Below are positions 45,737 through 57,190 of a stretch of 64,000 bases of DNA, in pieces. The first letter of the stretch is position 1, and each line of letters starts with the position of its first letter. Source of the DNA: Phlebotomus papatasi. Its lineage: Eukaryota; Arthropoda; Insecta; Diptera; Psychodidae. Location of the stretch: positions 23,374,001-23,438,000 of the forward strand of contig NC_077222.1 of the NCBI RefSeq assembly GCF_024763615.1, read 5' to 3'. The position numbers were made by a program, and so were the translations under genes. Below the pieces are notes generated by a model. It ran no database searches and was not told where the DNA came from. It was given only the letters and a program-made list of their open reading frames with translations.

Positions 45737-45975
45737 ATGGTGCTATTTCAATAAAAAATGAACATGTTTATTTAGCACTTAACTGTTCTCAAATGCTTCT
45801 ACATAATCGACTTTTCTCTGAGTTGGTTCTTGTCATGATTGTTAAGTGGTTTTAGAACACGGCAAGGATTGGGAAAAGTAGTCGTGACAGAAACCAAGAA
45901 AAGTCGATAATACAGAGGCACTTGAGAACAGTCATGTACTAAAAAAACATGTCCATTTTTCATTAGAGTATCACC
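45737..45975. repeat. Palindromic MITE, family C, copy 1
   Basis: Starts ATGGTGCTATTTCAATAAAA and ends TCATTAGAGTATCACCCT. Arms pair through TTCTACATAATCGACTTTTC / AAAAGTCGATAATACAGAGG, with GTTGGTTCTTGTC versus GACAGAAACCAA in the middle. Copies 2 and 3 lie within the next 1.2 kb. Confidence 0.75.
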
Positions 45976-46603
45976 CTAAATATCGTCCTGTGATAATAAA
46001 TTAAATAACTGATTTTATTTTATTTAAAATTAGCAGTTTTTAAATAAAATGGCTCTGGTACACCTTTTAGAACAGTAAAATTTCACGATATTAAAATTCA
46101 CATCTCTTTCTCTCATAAAAGGTTTGCATATCTCTATCTAACTTTTTTCCATTCAAAATTAAATTGAACTAAATTGAATTTAGCGTGATGTTCAAAAAAA
46201 GAAGAAGAGTACAAAAACGAATTTTTGAAAGCTATCTGATGCTATATATTACATTTTAGCTATTCAAAATGACAATTGCATTCTGTGCATTAAACAGTTT
46301 GTAAGGATCTCTTTAATGTTTTTTGCATAATAAAATTTATTTATTGTATTTAATGCATAAATGATGGAAATAGTGTAGAAACCTGATAAATATAGATTTC
46401 TTAAAAGATTATAAAAAGGATTTTGCAAAAATGACTCATATTGAGTTTCAAAAACAAATTATAATTTCACAAATTGCAAAAAATAGTCTCTGTTTTGCAA
46501 TTAAATGACATCTCTATCAACATTATACTCTGGACTTTGATTCTAAATCCTTTTAATTTGGATTAAACCATTCCATTCTATTAGGAAAGTTTAAAATTTA
46601 TCC

Positions 46604-46840
46604 TATGGTGCTATTCCAATGAAAAATGAACATGTTATTTTAGCACCTGACTGTTCTCAAGTGTTTCTGCTTTATCGACTTTTCCTTGTGTTGGTTCCTG
46701 TCTTGGCTGTTTTTCCCAGTCTTTGAAGTGTTATAAAACCACCAAACAGTTGTGACAGGAACCAATACAAAACAAAGTCGATTATGTAGAAGCGCTTGAG
46801 AACAGTAAAGTGCTTAAAACACATTTTTATTTCATATTTT
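46604..46840. repeat. Palindromic MITE, family C, copy 2
   Basis: Starts TATGGTGCTATTCCAATGAA, contains GTTCTCAAGTGTTTCTGC, ATCGACTTTTCC and TTGGTTCCTGTC, and the inverted counterparts GACAGGAACCAA and AAAGTCGATTATGTAGAAGC. The right terminus is truncated or diverged (ends in ACATTTTTATTTCAT). Confidence 0.7.
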
Positions 46841-46853
46841 ATATTACAACAAT

Positions 46854-47112
46854 TGTGCTATTCCAGTTGAATATGAAAATAGGAAATTGTTCCCTTTAAC
46901 ATTTTTTAGCACCTAACTGTTCTAATGCTTCTGCATTATCGACTTTTCTTCGTGTTGGTTCCTGTCTTGATTATTTCTACTAGTTCTCGACGTGGTCTAG
47001 AACCACCCAACAGTCAAGCAGGAACCAACTCAAAGAAAAGTCGATTATGTAGAAGCACTATACATATTTAATGCTAAAAAAATATGTTCATTTTTTATTG
47101 TAATAGCACCAT
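46854..47112. repeat. Palindromic MITE, family C, copy 3
   Basis: Starts GTGCTATTCCAGTTGAA and ends ATTGTAATAGCAC. It shares TCGACTTTTCTTCGTGTTGG and AAAAGTCGATTATGTAGAAG with the other two. It contains a small insertion or duplication near its left end (GGAAATTGTTCCC). Confidence 0.75.
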
Positions 47113-47459
47113 AAAACAGCAATTAATCCAGTTTTTTTTTAAATTGGAAAACGTAGATAATTTAATTAAAATAAGTCTGCACGATTTATTTTTGATTAGC
47201 TTTGATTATTCCACGCATATATGTATCAATAAAATTTATACTATAAAAATAAGATAATGATAGCGAAGAGGAAATAAATAACCTGACCAATATAAAACTA
47301 AGAAACGTGAAAAGTGAGAACTATTCAAAATGAATAATGTCGAATATTATTCTTAAGATAAGACTGAAGAATTTTAACTAAAGGTTTTATTTAAAAAAAA
47401 AATTATAATAAGTTTTATCTTCATAAGATTTCTATTTCTAAACGTGCAAGTGTTATCGG

Positions 47460-48330
47460 TGGAGTTATGCAATAAACTAGATACAATTATTTATGGTTGC
47501 GAACTCTAAACTCTAAAACCAATCAATTTACATGAGAATTTACCACAAGAACTTACAAAATTATGATTATGCATTTCTCGCATATTATTGCTAAGAGACG
47601 CTAAAGACGCTAAATGATGTGAATTCCGAAGACAAATGACGGTAGATGTAGAAATCAATGTAGGTTCGGAAGGGTCGGTTCCTATATAAAGATGGTACGA
47701 TCTATTAGGTGAAAATAGTTTTAATAATGATGTTTCATATGGTGTGCTATTTAGTGGTTGAATAGATGGAAGAAAGGTTGAATTGAATATGAGGGATTCT
47801 AAAATATCGCAATATATGATCAAAATCGTTGGTGCGAATTAACAATTTCAACGGCGTTGCACATAACAAAGGTCTAACGTGGAAAACGATTATAGAGTTA
47901 ATTATTCTTTTCAATACCGTTTGTCGTTGACACATAAAGGCGACAGGAAATGCATCCAACCATTCATTTTGTGATTCATGTTTAGATTTTTTTTTATCTA
48001 TCTGTCTCTTGTGACCAAAGGGGCTCTTGACCCCTCCATATAAACCAAATGAAGAAGAATTACGAGAGATTAGTTTAATGTTTGTTTGGGAACATTTGTT
48101 TGTTTATGATTTCCATCGGGAAAATTTTATAATGGACAGTCAATTGAGAGATGGCACATTGATAAATATTCTCAATGAGGTTCAGTGTGGTATCTCCAGA
48201 GGCGAGAAGGACAGGAGTGATGGATTTTTGATTTATTTATATAAAAGTGATGAAAGGGAAGAAAATACAATAAAAGAAAACAAACCACGTAGAAAATACA
48301 TTTTTAGTGTATCTTGTCAAATATGAAATT
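47460..48330. other. Unassigned stretch with overlapping short ORFs
   Basis: Two minus-strand ORFs of 105 and 70 codons (47506-47823 and 47747-47959) overlap in different frames. A 99-codon plus-strand ORF (48027-48326) starts MTPPYKPNEEELREISLM. G+C appears slightly above the surrounding intron. I recognise none of them and see no splice or start signals. It may be a decayed mobile-element gene or chance. Confidence 0.25.
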
Positions 48331-49435
48331 TTTGTTGATCAAATATCGTATTCTTGTTTGCTGAATATTTCATTGAGATTTTCATATTTCATTTTTTTTA
48401 TACTTCTCATATATAAACAGTTGTTGCTGCTCATAAATGTACTAGTATCAACATCAAGAGTATTTGAATGCTTTTGTAGAAAATGATTGAATGAAGAAAA
48501 TAATTGGATCAATTGAATGTTATATAGATAATAAAAACTATTGTGACAATTCCAAAAAGTCTCACAATAACCACACTAAATTTGTAAACATCAGACAAAT
48601 CTATTAAATTGGCTACAGGCCAACAAATCGTGTCATTGGACTCTTCGTAATATGACACCTATAAGCTTTTATTATAGATTAACCCTCAGTTATCTTGCTA
48701 AAATGAGATTAGAAATCTTCATATTGCTGATATTTATTCAATAAATTGTTGCTTAATCAAACTAGGACAGGTAAAAACGTTTGTGAGCGGTAAAGAACAT
48801 TTGAGTAGTGAAAAAATAAATTTGATCAGCAAAAAAATAAAATTTATGAGTAGAATATTAAATTTTATCGGCAAAATACAATCAAATTGACCAAAATACA
48901 AAAGAAATTATCAATAGAATGTTAAATATTGGTCAGAAAAACCCAAATCTTTATCAAAATGTGTCTAATTCCGGTAGAACTTTTAGATTTCATGAAATTC
49001 GATTTTTCTCTAAATAAAATCAGGGCGCTGAATATGCGCTGAATGTCAAAGTCATACAGCGAACTGTCAAAGACGTCAAAAGTGAATTGAGATGTACATT
49101 TCAGTAAATTTCAATGATGGAAAATCCTATACGAATTTTTTCACAATCAATTAAATTTGGAATTTTGTGTGAAAGCCGAGAATAGAAATAGATGCAAGAC
49201 ATTTTAGAAAGAAAGGAATGGAAATTTAGATCACATGAAATTTTTCGGATCTAAAAGGTATGCCGGAACCGGTAACATCTAAGATGTTTGTAAGTTAAAT
49301 GAAAACCTCTCTATTATCCCTTTTCTCTGTACTAACAATTCTAAATTGAGTTACTGCTCAAATTTGGTTTTTAGTTAATCAAAATTGGTTACCAAATTGT
49401 ATTTGCTTACCAAATACAATTTTTTTTGCTGCTTA

Positions 49436-49581
49436 TGCCCGACGCACAATAACTTTTGTTTAGTAAACATATTTTTGACATTTCAATGAGAGTGAGTAAG
49501 ATCTAGATCTAGTCATCTCGCTCATTCTCATGGGAAATTTTGAAAACATGTTTACAAACAAAAGTTATTGTTCGCTGGTCA
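49436..49581. repeat. 146 bp palindromic MITE, family B, copy 2
   Basis: TGCCCGACGCACAATAACTT at the left and GTTATTGTTCGCTGGTCA at the right. The centre AAGATCTAGATCTAGTCATC is nearly identical to copy 1 at 25402-25547. Confidence 0.85.
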
Positions 49582-49654
49582 TTACTCGCACAGTGCCAAA
49601 AAATCTAAATATTTTGGTAAAAAATAAAATGTATCAGAAATTACTTCATACTAT

Positions 49655-49857
49655 TGACTTACTTGACTTTGATCCCTTCCTGTTCATAAGCTTTTCATTA
49701 ATTCTAGCACTTAAGGTTTAATGAGGATCTTTACCGATCCGATCTCACATGTCTTATCGATGAAGAGCGTTCTCAAACATTAAAATTAAAGAAAAGTTAA
49801 TGAACAATAGGGGGCAAAGTCTCCCACGGAGAGCAAAGTCAGCACCATCTACGGTAC
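49655..49857. repeat. GTACCGTAG-type MITE without the nested insert
   Basis: ACTTTGATCCCTTCCTGTTC and ATAAGCTTTTCATTAATTCT on the left match the left arm of the element at 36705-37028. The right end CAGCACCATCTACGGTAC matches its right end. The outer left terminus is missing. This copy shows what the insertion site of the TTAA MITE looked like before insertion. Confidence 0.6.
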
Positions 49858-49869
49858 ATACATATTTAA

Positions 49870-50475
49870 CCGGGTCTACAATCAATTGCTGGTCTTGGCC
49901 TAATAATCACTTCTCCAATTCCGCACCCCTAATAAGCTGACGTCCTGGTCCATTCCGTTGGTCCATCAGAGACTGAGTCGGCCTCGTTTCCTCGATGCAT
50001 AGAGTCTGCCTTTAAAGATTTTCCAGGAAGGGAATTCTGTAACGCTCTGGCAATGCCATATGACAAATTGGGTTCGAATTTAGGAGAGCTTTTTCGAAAA
50101 TGCGATTCTGTAGCCGTGACATTGCCATTTCAGCTCACGTGGCATTGTCAGAAGTCACATATTTGAGATTTCTGACAATTCAAATGATAATGAATTTTGT
50201 TAAATAAATCAACCAAAACGTACTGTATTTTCATCAAATCATCAAGTAAAGGAATTTCATTAAAAATACAATGAATTTCATTTTCGAACTCATATGATAT
50301 GACTAAAAAAGCTCGAATGGCATTGTCAGGTTTCGAACTCACGCGTGACAATGCCACGAAAATTACAGGATTCCCCTACAGGTTGGGACGTCCTTATCCA
50401 TGGGAACCAAATGACCAGTCCACCGGAGCCTATTGAGGCATATTTGCTTGATGACAGTTACCTGTTTCATTTATA
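49870..50475 (-). pseudogene. C-terminal relic of a non-LTR retrotransposon, split by a MITE
   Basis: Read on the minus strand, 50475-50376 gives TVIKQICLNRLRWTGHLVPM then DKDVPTC. After the MITE (50375-50030) the frame resumes as WKIFKGRLYASRKRGRLSL, a stop, WTNGMDQDVSLLGVRNWRSD and finally AKTSN. The LRW.GH..RM..D..P and GRP.LRW.D.V..D...LGVRNWR pattern is the familiar C-terminal end of insect LINE reverse-transcriptase proteins. Stops and the insertion show it is dead. The clade cannot be fixed from this piece. Confidence 0.75.
50030..50375. mobile_element. MITE inserted in the LINE relic, ~346 bp
   Basis: The left end GGGAATTCTGTAACGCTCTG pairs with the right end AAAATTACAGGATTCCC. The adjoining GGCAATGCCA pairs with TGACAATGCCA; a GGCATTGTCA phrase recurs inside. 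A 69-codon minus-strand ORF (50148-50357) has no recognised product. Confidence 0.7.
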
Positions 50476-53126
50476 ACAAATTCATCATTTCTTTGTATTA
50501 TTTTTGTCAGTCGTGAGTCTAAAAGTCGAAGGTTCGGAGATATAAACCCTGTGTTTTGGATGACCCTCCCCCACACAAATTTATCATCCATAAAGATTTT
50601 TTTTCATACTTTTGACTACCTGCTTTCGTCCAGAAACATGTTTTTTAGGTTACTTTGAGACCGTAATGGAAGATTATTTTCTTAAATCCTGATAAATGTT
50701 GAAGCGTTTATTACAGCGTCGTGTCCTTCAATGACCTTGAGAAATTCTGTTTTTGAATTTTTAAAAGGTCTTTTCTTAAGAGCGTATGTATTTCTGATCG
50801 ATTTTGATAATACTCAGACTTTTTATAACTGAATGTAGACAATATTAATTTTTATTTTAAATTTTAATCTCTTGTCTAAAAGCATTTTTTTACTGATTCT
50901 AAAAGTATATAAATATAAACTGGTAGAATAATTTCTTGTGCATCTGAGCATTTAGTAATTTTTTCTGTCTTTCTTCATCTTTAAAAGTCTTTATATATTT
51001 TATAATAATTTTTTATTGAAAAATAATAATTTCAATCACATTTAAATGTTTTTTTTTTAATTTTTTTAAGTCGTTCTGATTTCTTATCACAAAATATTAG
51101 GTTTAAATTCGAGCTACAAAATATTATTGCACCAATTATTATGCTTTGAGCAGATGAAAAAAAGATTGTTTGATAATTTATGAGGAAATTGATAACAAGA
51201 TGTAAAATATAAGCGACTTATAGAGAATTTTTTCAACTCCAAGTTTGAGATGGAAAAATTGAGAATAGCGTACAGCACCATTTCCGGCTGAAAATAGTGC
51301 CCCCATGCGGAGAAAAGGTTAACAGTGTTAATGAACTCTTGACAATTTGTTTTTATTTCATTTTTTCATTATTTTTTTAATTTAAAATTCTCCAGTCGTA
51401 TAATTTTGCTAACATACAGAAATATAAAAATCTATTTGAGTTTTTTTGGCAAACAATTAGAATTTTCAATTTTGCCAGATATCCGCAAGGAGTTCTTATG
51501 TCTTTTTTTTATTTTGAGCACTTAAGAGGTATCCTTGATGCTGATGTTGTAGATTTCTTATTCACTTCTTTTTGCACTCACAGGACTAGGAATAAAAAAG
51601 TCAATTGGTGATGCTGACTTTTGTCCCAAATGGCCCTTTAGTTCACTTGGCCAGAGAATATTTGGACACTTTTAGTGCTTGTACAGAATGTTTTCTGTCT
51701 GGGAAATGAAAGTGGTTTTGCTATAGAGCCACACGGTATGTGCTTCAACTGCTATGATGCATTATTTTGACCCAATTCCCCTGAGATGTCTACTTGTCTC
51801 AGAACGTTAGAAGATGAAGCATGACTAAATGGTTAGAATGAGATTGTAAATGAAACTAAATAATTCACAGTTGGTCAAATTTATGGCAAAACGAAAGAAC
51901 TCCACGCGGATTTAGAAAGTATTATTTCCTCATTCTGTTTACGGTATCTCATTTTTTGGCACATTTTTAGAACATGCGGAAATTTTATTTAAAATTCTGT
52001 GGGTGTTAATTTTAGAGCAATACAAGAGCCAATTTTTTTTCAGTTCAATCACAAAATATGTTTGGAGAGTGTCAACTGGAAATCAATTGAGTTATTCGCA
52101 TTCTAATTTGGCAAATGGGATGAATTGTAAAAAACAAATGCAAATTATGTGAGGTCATTATCCCATATTTTGTGAATATTGTGTGGGGGTTTTATGTCTG
52201 AAATTTTTTTATTGTCTTGCCTTTAACATTGTTGTAGCCATATGAGTGGAAAATTGGGTGAAATTGGAGGAAATAAGAGCCCAGTGGTATTATTTTGTGC
52301 TAATATAGTATAAGATGATTTATTTTATTGGATTCTGGAGAAAGCATAGTCAGACTTTTAAGAAAAATCCATCCGAAAATGGATTACATTTAATATGGAT
52401 GGCTGATGAATTGTAAAAGAGGCTTTGTCAGCCAAAATGCTATGCATAGGAGTGAAACTAATTTGGAGCTAAATGGGAATTAGTAGAAGTTTATTGCTTT
52501 ACCATTGTGTTTATTGAGTATTTTTCTTTTTGAAGAACTTTTCATATGCTCTTTGACGGCAATTTTCTACAGTCTAGAAATGTTTGAGTGAAAATTTTTA
52601 TTGGATTTTGTTCTTCTGAGCAATTTGAAACAGAAATTTGGTGTTAGAAAGGCTCCGATTACATGGAGCTTGAAGCTCAAAATAAGAATTGTTTCTATAT
52701 TTTGTTCTTTAAATCAATTAGGATTAAGAAAAATATCTGGGTTGGTGCATTTTGAATAGAGATTTATGGGATTGTTAGGACACGCATGGTGTTGGAAATT
52801 ATTCTTTGTTAATATTCAAGGATTAAATTGTCTCATTTTATATATCCATTGCACTAACTAATGCCAAAGCTCGTAAGTTATGGTTAACTTTCTTGGGAGT
52901 CATACTTTTCCGCTAGAAAATTAAATTGAGTTGTTAAAGGTGTAGAAAAAATTAGCGATTAATAAATGGTTTAAGGTTTAGGATAATTCTATTGTTAATA
53001 ACATTTTTTATTTAATTGAAAAGATCAAAGAAATTCTAATACTTATTAAGTTTAATGAGTATTTTGGTAGTGGCCATAAGTGGTGACAATAAGACGATAA
53101 ACGGAAGATCTATCGGAATCTATCTA

Positions 53127-54214
53127 TACGGGCTTCAAACCTAAGGCTTAGCCATATGGCTTAGCTTTCCTAATTTTTTATCAGACAAGAATTCTTGGAA
53201 AATTTTACCCTAAGATATTTAAGATTGGATTATTAAGAGCAAATGATCTATTACTATCTATAACTGGGTTAAACCTCTTGTTCAAAGACCGATTTATATG
53301 ATAGTATCTAAGGCTGATTAACAATTAATCGTTAAGCAAAAACTTCTTAATCGTAAACGAAAGGCTTCTGTAAATAAAATTTGATCTCCGGACTTTTTTT
53401 AAGCGAAGGTTCATTACCTCATTTAATGTTCATAGCAGTTTGGGAATATTAATGTTTTTTTTTCATTTGTTTTTAGGTTAATTTGTAATATTCAAAGAAA
53501 ATCAATTAAAATTATTTAAATGTTAAGAGCAAAAGAGCAAATTATGATATATTGAATAATTTTAGTATCTAAATAGTTGAGGGTTATTTCTTACCATTTA
53601 AAAGATCTTTACTGGTTTCAAGGATATTCAATGGCCATTTAAAATTCTTTACTAATCAAAATCAATTTTAGGTACAGAACCTTTTTGTTATGTATTTAAT
53701 TTCATTAAAGTTTTAATAAAAAATCAAAGAAATGTCAAAGATAAGATGCCTAGCTCCTGATTAATCCAAAATTTAAATCTAATAAGTTAGTTTGATTAAT
53801 TACTCAAAGCTTAAGTGTTTAGATTAGGAGTGTTTTTACTCTTCGAAATATTAATCTACTGACCAAGAACAAACCCATTAAAACCAATTCGAACACAGAT
53901 TAAGAAAATGACTTTAATACGATCTTCAGATTCAAGACTTAGTCAAATGACTTATTATGACAAGATTTTTGAGAAAAAAGTCGATTTAAGATTAGATAGT
54001 AAGGGCATATGATCCATTTAATTGTCAAGAAACGCAAATATTGCTTGTTATTTAGCCAGTTCACAAAGATCTTATAATCCTAAATAGCAACCAATTTAAT
54101 TGGTTCTTCGGAATCTAATAGATTATTTTCCCTTAATAATCCAATCCTATCCTGTGTTATTTTTTCCAAAAATTCTTGCAAAATTAGAGAGTTAAGTTAG
54201 GTCTGCAGCCCGTA
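53127..54214. mobile_element. Large fold-back element, ~1.09 kb
   Basis: The left arm (TACGGGCTTCAAACCTAAGG, GGCTTAGCTTTCC, AAGAATTCTTGGAAAA, GATTGGATTATTAAGAG) is matched in inverse on the right (CTCTTAATAATCCAATC-like, TTTTCCAAAAATTCTTGC, GTCTGCAGCCCGTA). A partial third arm is at about 53920-54070. Related sequence lies at 18136-18515. No ORF of note. Confidence 0.6.
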
Positions 54215-54293
54215 TTAAGCTATATGACTAATCTCAAAGTCTTAAGACTATGATGTATTATTGTTATTAGGCTTTAATAGCTTTGTTGACATT

Positions 54294-54393
54294 GATTTAT
54301 TTATTTATTTTTCACATGAAAAGAAGGTTGATATTGAGAATCAAACCTAGGACAGTTGCGCTACAGAGCCAGTACTTTGTCCACTTAGGTATC
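54294..54393 (-). repeat. tRNA-derived SINE fragment
   Basis: On the minus strand it reads CTAAGTGGACAAAGTACTGG, then CTCTGTAGCGCAACTGTCC and GGTTTGATTCTCA, a tRNA-like order of A-box region, anticodon region and B box. It ends in (AAAT)n. The tail and poor A box argue for a retroposed SINE or tRNA pseudogene, not a functional tRNA. Confidence 0.55.
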
Positions 54394-55951
54394 AAAACCA
54401 AGTGATGACGGTTGAATTTCCAGTCTAAAGCCTATATTAATGTTGATTTCATGACTAAAATAATCTCACTATGTGATTTGGTATACATCAAGGGGACATA
54501 TATTTTCTCTATTTTCTCGACTCTTCCTTTCCTTTCCATAATATTTATAAGATTTTTCTGTCAGCGTTATGTTAAACTAAAAATTGATAGAAACAAGTGA
54601 AAAACAGATATTGAAAACATTTTTCTCTATTAGAGAGAAAGAAGAGATAGAGATGAGGATTGTTGTAATGCTGTATGTCTGGGAATATGTTATACACTGT
54701 AAGCTTTAAAAAGATGCTGAGATTTATATCTTGTCTATTTCAATGTTTCTTTGGGAGATTACGGCAAAATTGTTGTCGACGAATATGTCTGAAGGTTTTG
54801 CTGTCAGAGTTTATTGCTTCATTGTGTTCCTTTTTCATCTTTTCTATTTTTTTCCACTCCTTTTGGTTGGATGAGTAAAGATTTATTCATAATAATTTTA
54901 TTATTTCTTCATCTCTTCAATAATAATTCAAAAATATAATGTACATGGGATATTTGCGTCAAACACGCGTGCATATTATCTATTTCTTGTACTTCTCCCC
55001 CTTTTCTAAATTTCTTCTGCGTGATTCTTTGGGTTGTAAAAAGAGAAAAAAAGTAGCATAATTTAGAAACCAAAGTTAGTGACAATATGGATTATAGTGT
55101 TCAATTCTTTATTGATTGCTCTAAGAAGACATAAATTACTTCTCTAACGATTGTGTATGTCTATTTTTGAAAGTTGTTGATATTTAAAAGACATTTTCAT
55201 TCACTTGAGATTTTTTTATTGAAATAATAAAAATAGCAATTACATTTGTTGCACTAAAGTAATTCAAGTGATTTTCCTATCAATTTCTGCAATTGGATAG
55301 TTCAATTGTATACCCATAAAAGAAAATAGGAGTGAAGAGATTTTTGTTTGAGCTATTAAAAGCATTGAACATCATAAGAAAACAAGACTAAAAAGAGAGA
55401 TAAAAGTAGAAAGAGGGATCTTTAGGGGATTTTATGTTGTATTCTTAGCAAATTCGTGTGCATATGGAAAGTGAGAGAACTGTTAAAGAGAGAGAAGTGG
55501 AGTAAATTAGATGGTGGAAAATGTAAGAAGAAAGACCATATGGGATCGCTATATTGATTCATAGTTGTCAGAATTGTTTTGTATGATCATTTGGCTATTT
55601 TATGGTTAAAATTTATGGGTTTTTGGCGGGAAGGAAAGTTATTTGGGTGTGAGAGATACATATTTTGTTTATTTTGCTTATGAGCTGAATGGATAAGGAG
55701 AATGACCTATATAATTTTAACGATATTTTACAATCTTCAAGTTAATGTCAATATTGCATATTTACAAGAAATTTTGAGTTACTGAACTGAAAATGTGAGA
55801 GAATGAGAGAAATTAATTAATAGGATTTTATTAGTTTGTTTCTGATGGAATACAGAAAAACAAAGCAAAAGAAGAGAATAAACGAATAACGATTTCGCAA
55901 TATTTGTTATTGAGCAAACGGTTAGAGATATCGTTTAAAGCGGTGGCAGCC

Positions 55952-56247
55952 ATAATCCCGAAAGCCAAAATCCCGAAAGCCAAAATCCCGAACGCCAAAA
56001 TCCCGAAAAGGCCAAAATCCCGAAAGCCAAAATCCCGAATTTTTAAAATCCTGAAAGGGATGAAATTATATGGAGGAAAATGTTTAGAATAATTTTCCAA
56101 GACACAGAAGATTTCCCTTTGCCTCCAGCAAGCGCGAGTGAAATCGCGGGAGTAGCTATGACACTTTTAAGAATTCGGGATTTTGGCTTTCGGGATTTTG
56201 GCTTTCGGTATTTTGGCTTTCGGGATTTTGGCTTTCGAGATTTTGAC
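55952..56247. repeat. Fold-back minisatellite (16 bp units in opposed arms)
   Basis: The left arm (55952-56046) has about six units of AATCCCGAAAGCCAAA, with one of 18-20 bp. The right arm (56170-56247) has about five units of the reverse complement, TTTGGCTTTCGGGATT. A spacer of about 120 bp (GAAAGGGATGAAATTATATG and on) separates them. The repetitive ORFs on both strands (KIPKAKIPNAKIP, FGFRDFGFRDFG) are by-products. Confidence 0.85.
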
Positions 56248-56921
56248 CGGGACCCGTTTAAAGATATCAAAGAACCCCTATTTAAATCAAAATTTTCTTA
56301 ATCTTTTTTCATCTTTTTATTAATTTCTCCTTATTTTTTTCGGTCAGAAAAGTTTTGAATTATGTGTGCCCTTATTACAGACCAAAAAAGTAGAGATATC
56401 ATCTAAAGGTATTGTAAAATCCCTCTACAAATCCCAAGTTATGTTTTCTTTATTTTCCTTCCTGACTACGTTTTTTGCATTTCTTATTATAACAAGTAAA
56501 AAAGTGATGTCTCAATTTTCTAATGATCCTCAGAATCTATATAAAGACTAAATGGTTAGAATTATCAACCAAGTTGCGGAGAATTCTTCAATACACCTTT
56601 AATTATAAACATAATTTAATCTTTCCTTTGGTTTTCTTTCATTTCTTATTTCAATTAGGGAAGGAGTCATTTATAATTCTATTTAGGTGTCTCGTACGCT
56701 TTTGATATCTGACAAAACGTTTTGAGATATCGTCTAAGGATTTCCAGGAACCCCTCCAAAAAGTTTCAGTATTCTAATTTAACATAAACTTTAATGTTTC
56801 TTTATTTGGTATTTGAATCAACTAAGAGCTTTGATGTTGACCAAATTGTTGCAAATATCGTCTAACAGTATAGAGAAACCCTTCCAAAATACCTAATTTA
56901 TTACTTAGTTTCTTCTCTTTT

Positions 56922-57190
56922 GGGCAGTCAATGATTCCAAGTGGTAGAGCACTTGCTCTATGATGCAAGTGTCTCGGGTTCGAATCCCCTTTAAGTCACC
57001 AGGAATTTTTCTGGCGTTAAAGATGTTCGGATTGCATCCAGTGAGCTTCACTGCACTTGATTCCACGGGCATGGGACTAACAACCTCATCCCGTATAAAA
57101 AAATAATAATGCAGATCTAGAAATTCCCTTGCGGGAAGGCTTAGTTCAGTTCCTTCATGGAATGTTGTGCCAGCATTTCTTTTACTATTT
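56922..57190 (+). repeat. tRNA-derived SINE, ~270 bp
   Basis: The head is tRNA-like: AAGTGGTAGAGCACTTGCTC for the A box and D arm, an anticodon-type stem CTTGC/GCAAG, then a perfect B box GGTTCGAATCCC. A non-tRNA body follows (CACCAGGAATTTTTCTGGCG and on). The 3' part of the body recurs without the head at 58496-58605, which shows it is a dispersed family. The tail is T/A-rich and not a clean poly(A). Confidence 0.7.

Noticed and set aside
55831..56301. Repetitive ORFs (KIPKAKIPNAKIP; FGFRDFGFRDFG)
   Set aside because: They are translations of the 16 bp fold-back minisatellite, open on both strands because the unit lacks stops.
56922..57000. Functional tRNA gene
   Set aside because: The B box is perfect, but acceptor-stem pairing is not evident, no T-run terminator follows directly, and the body continues into SINE sequence repeated at 58.5 kb.
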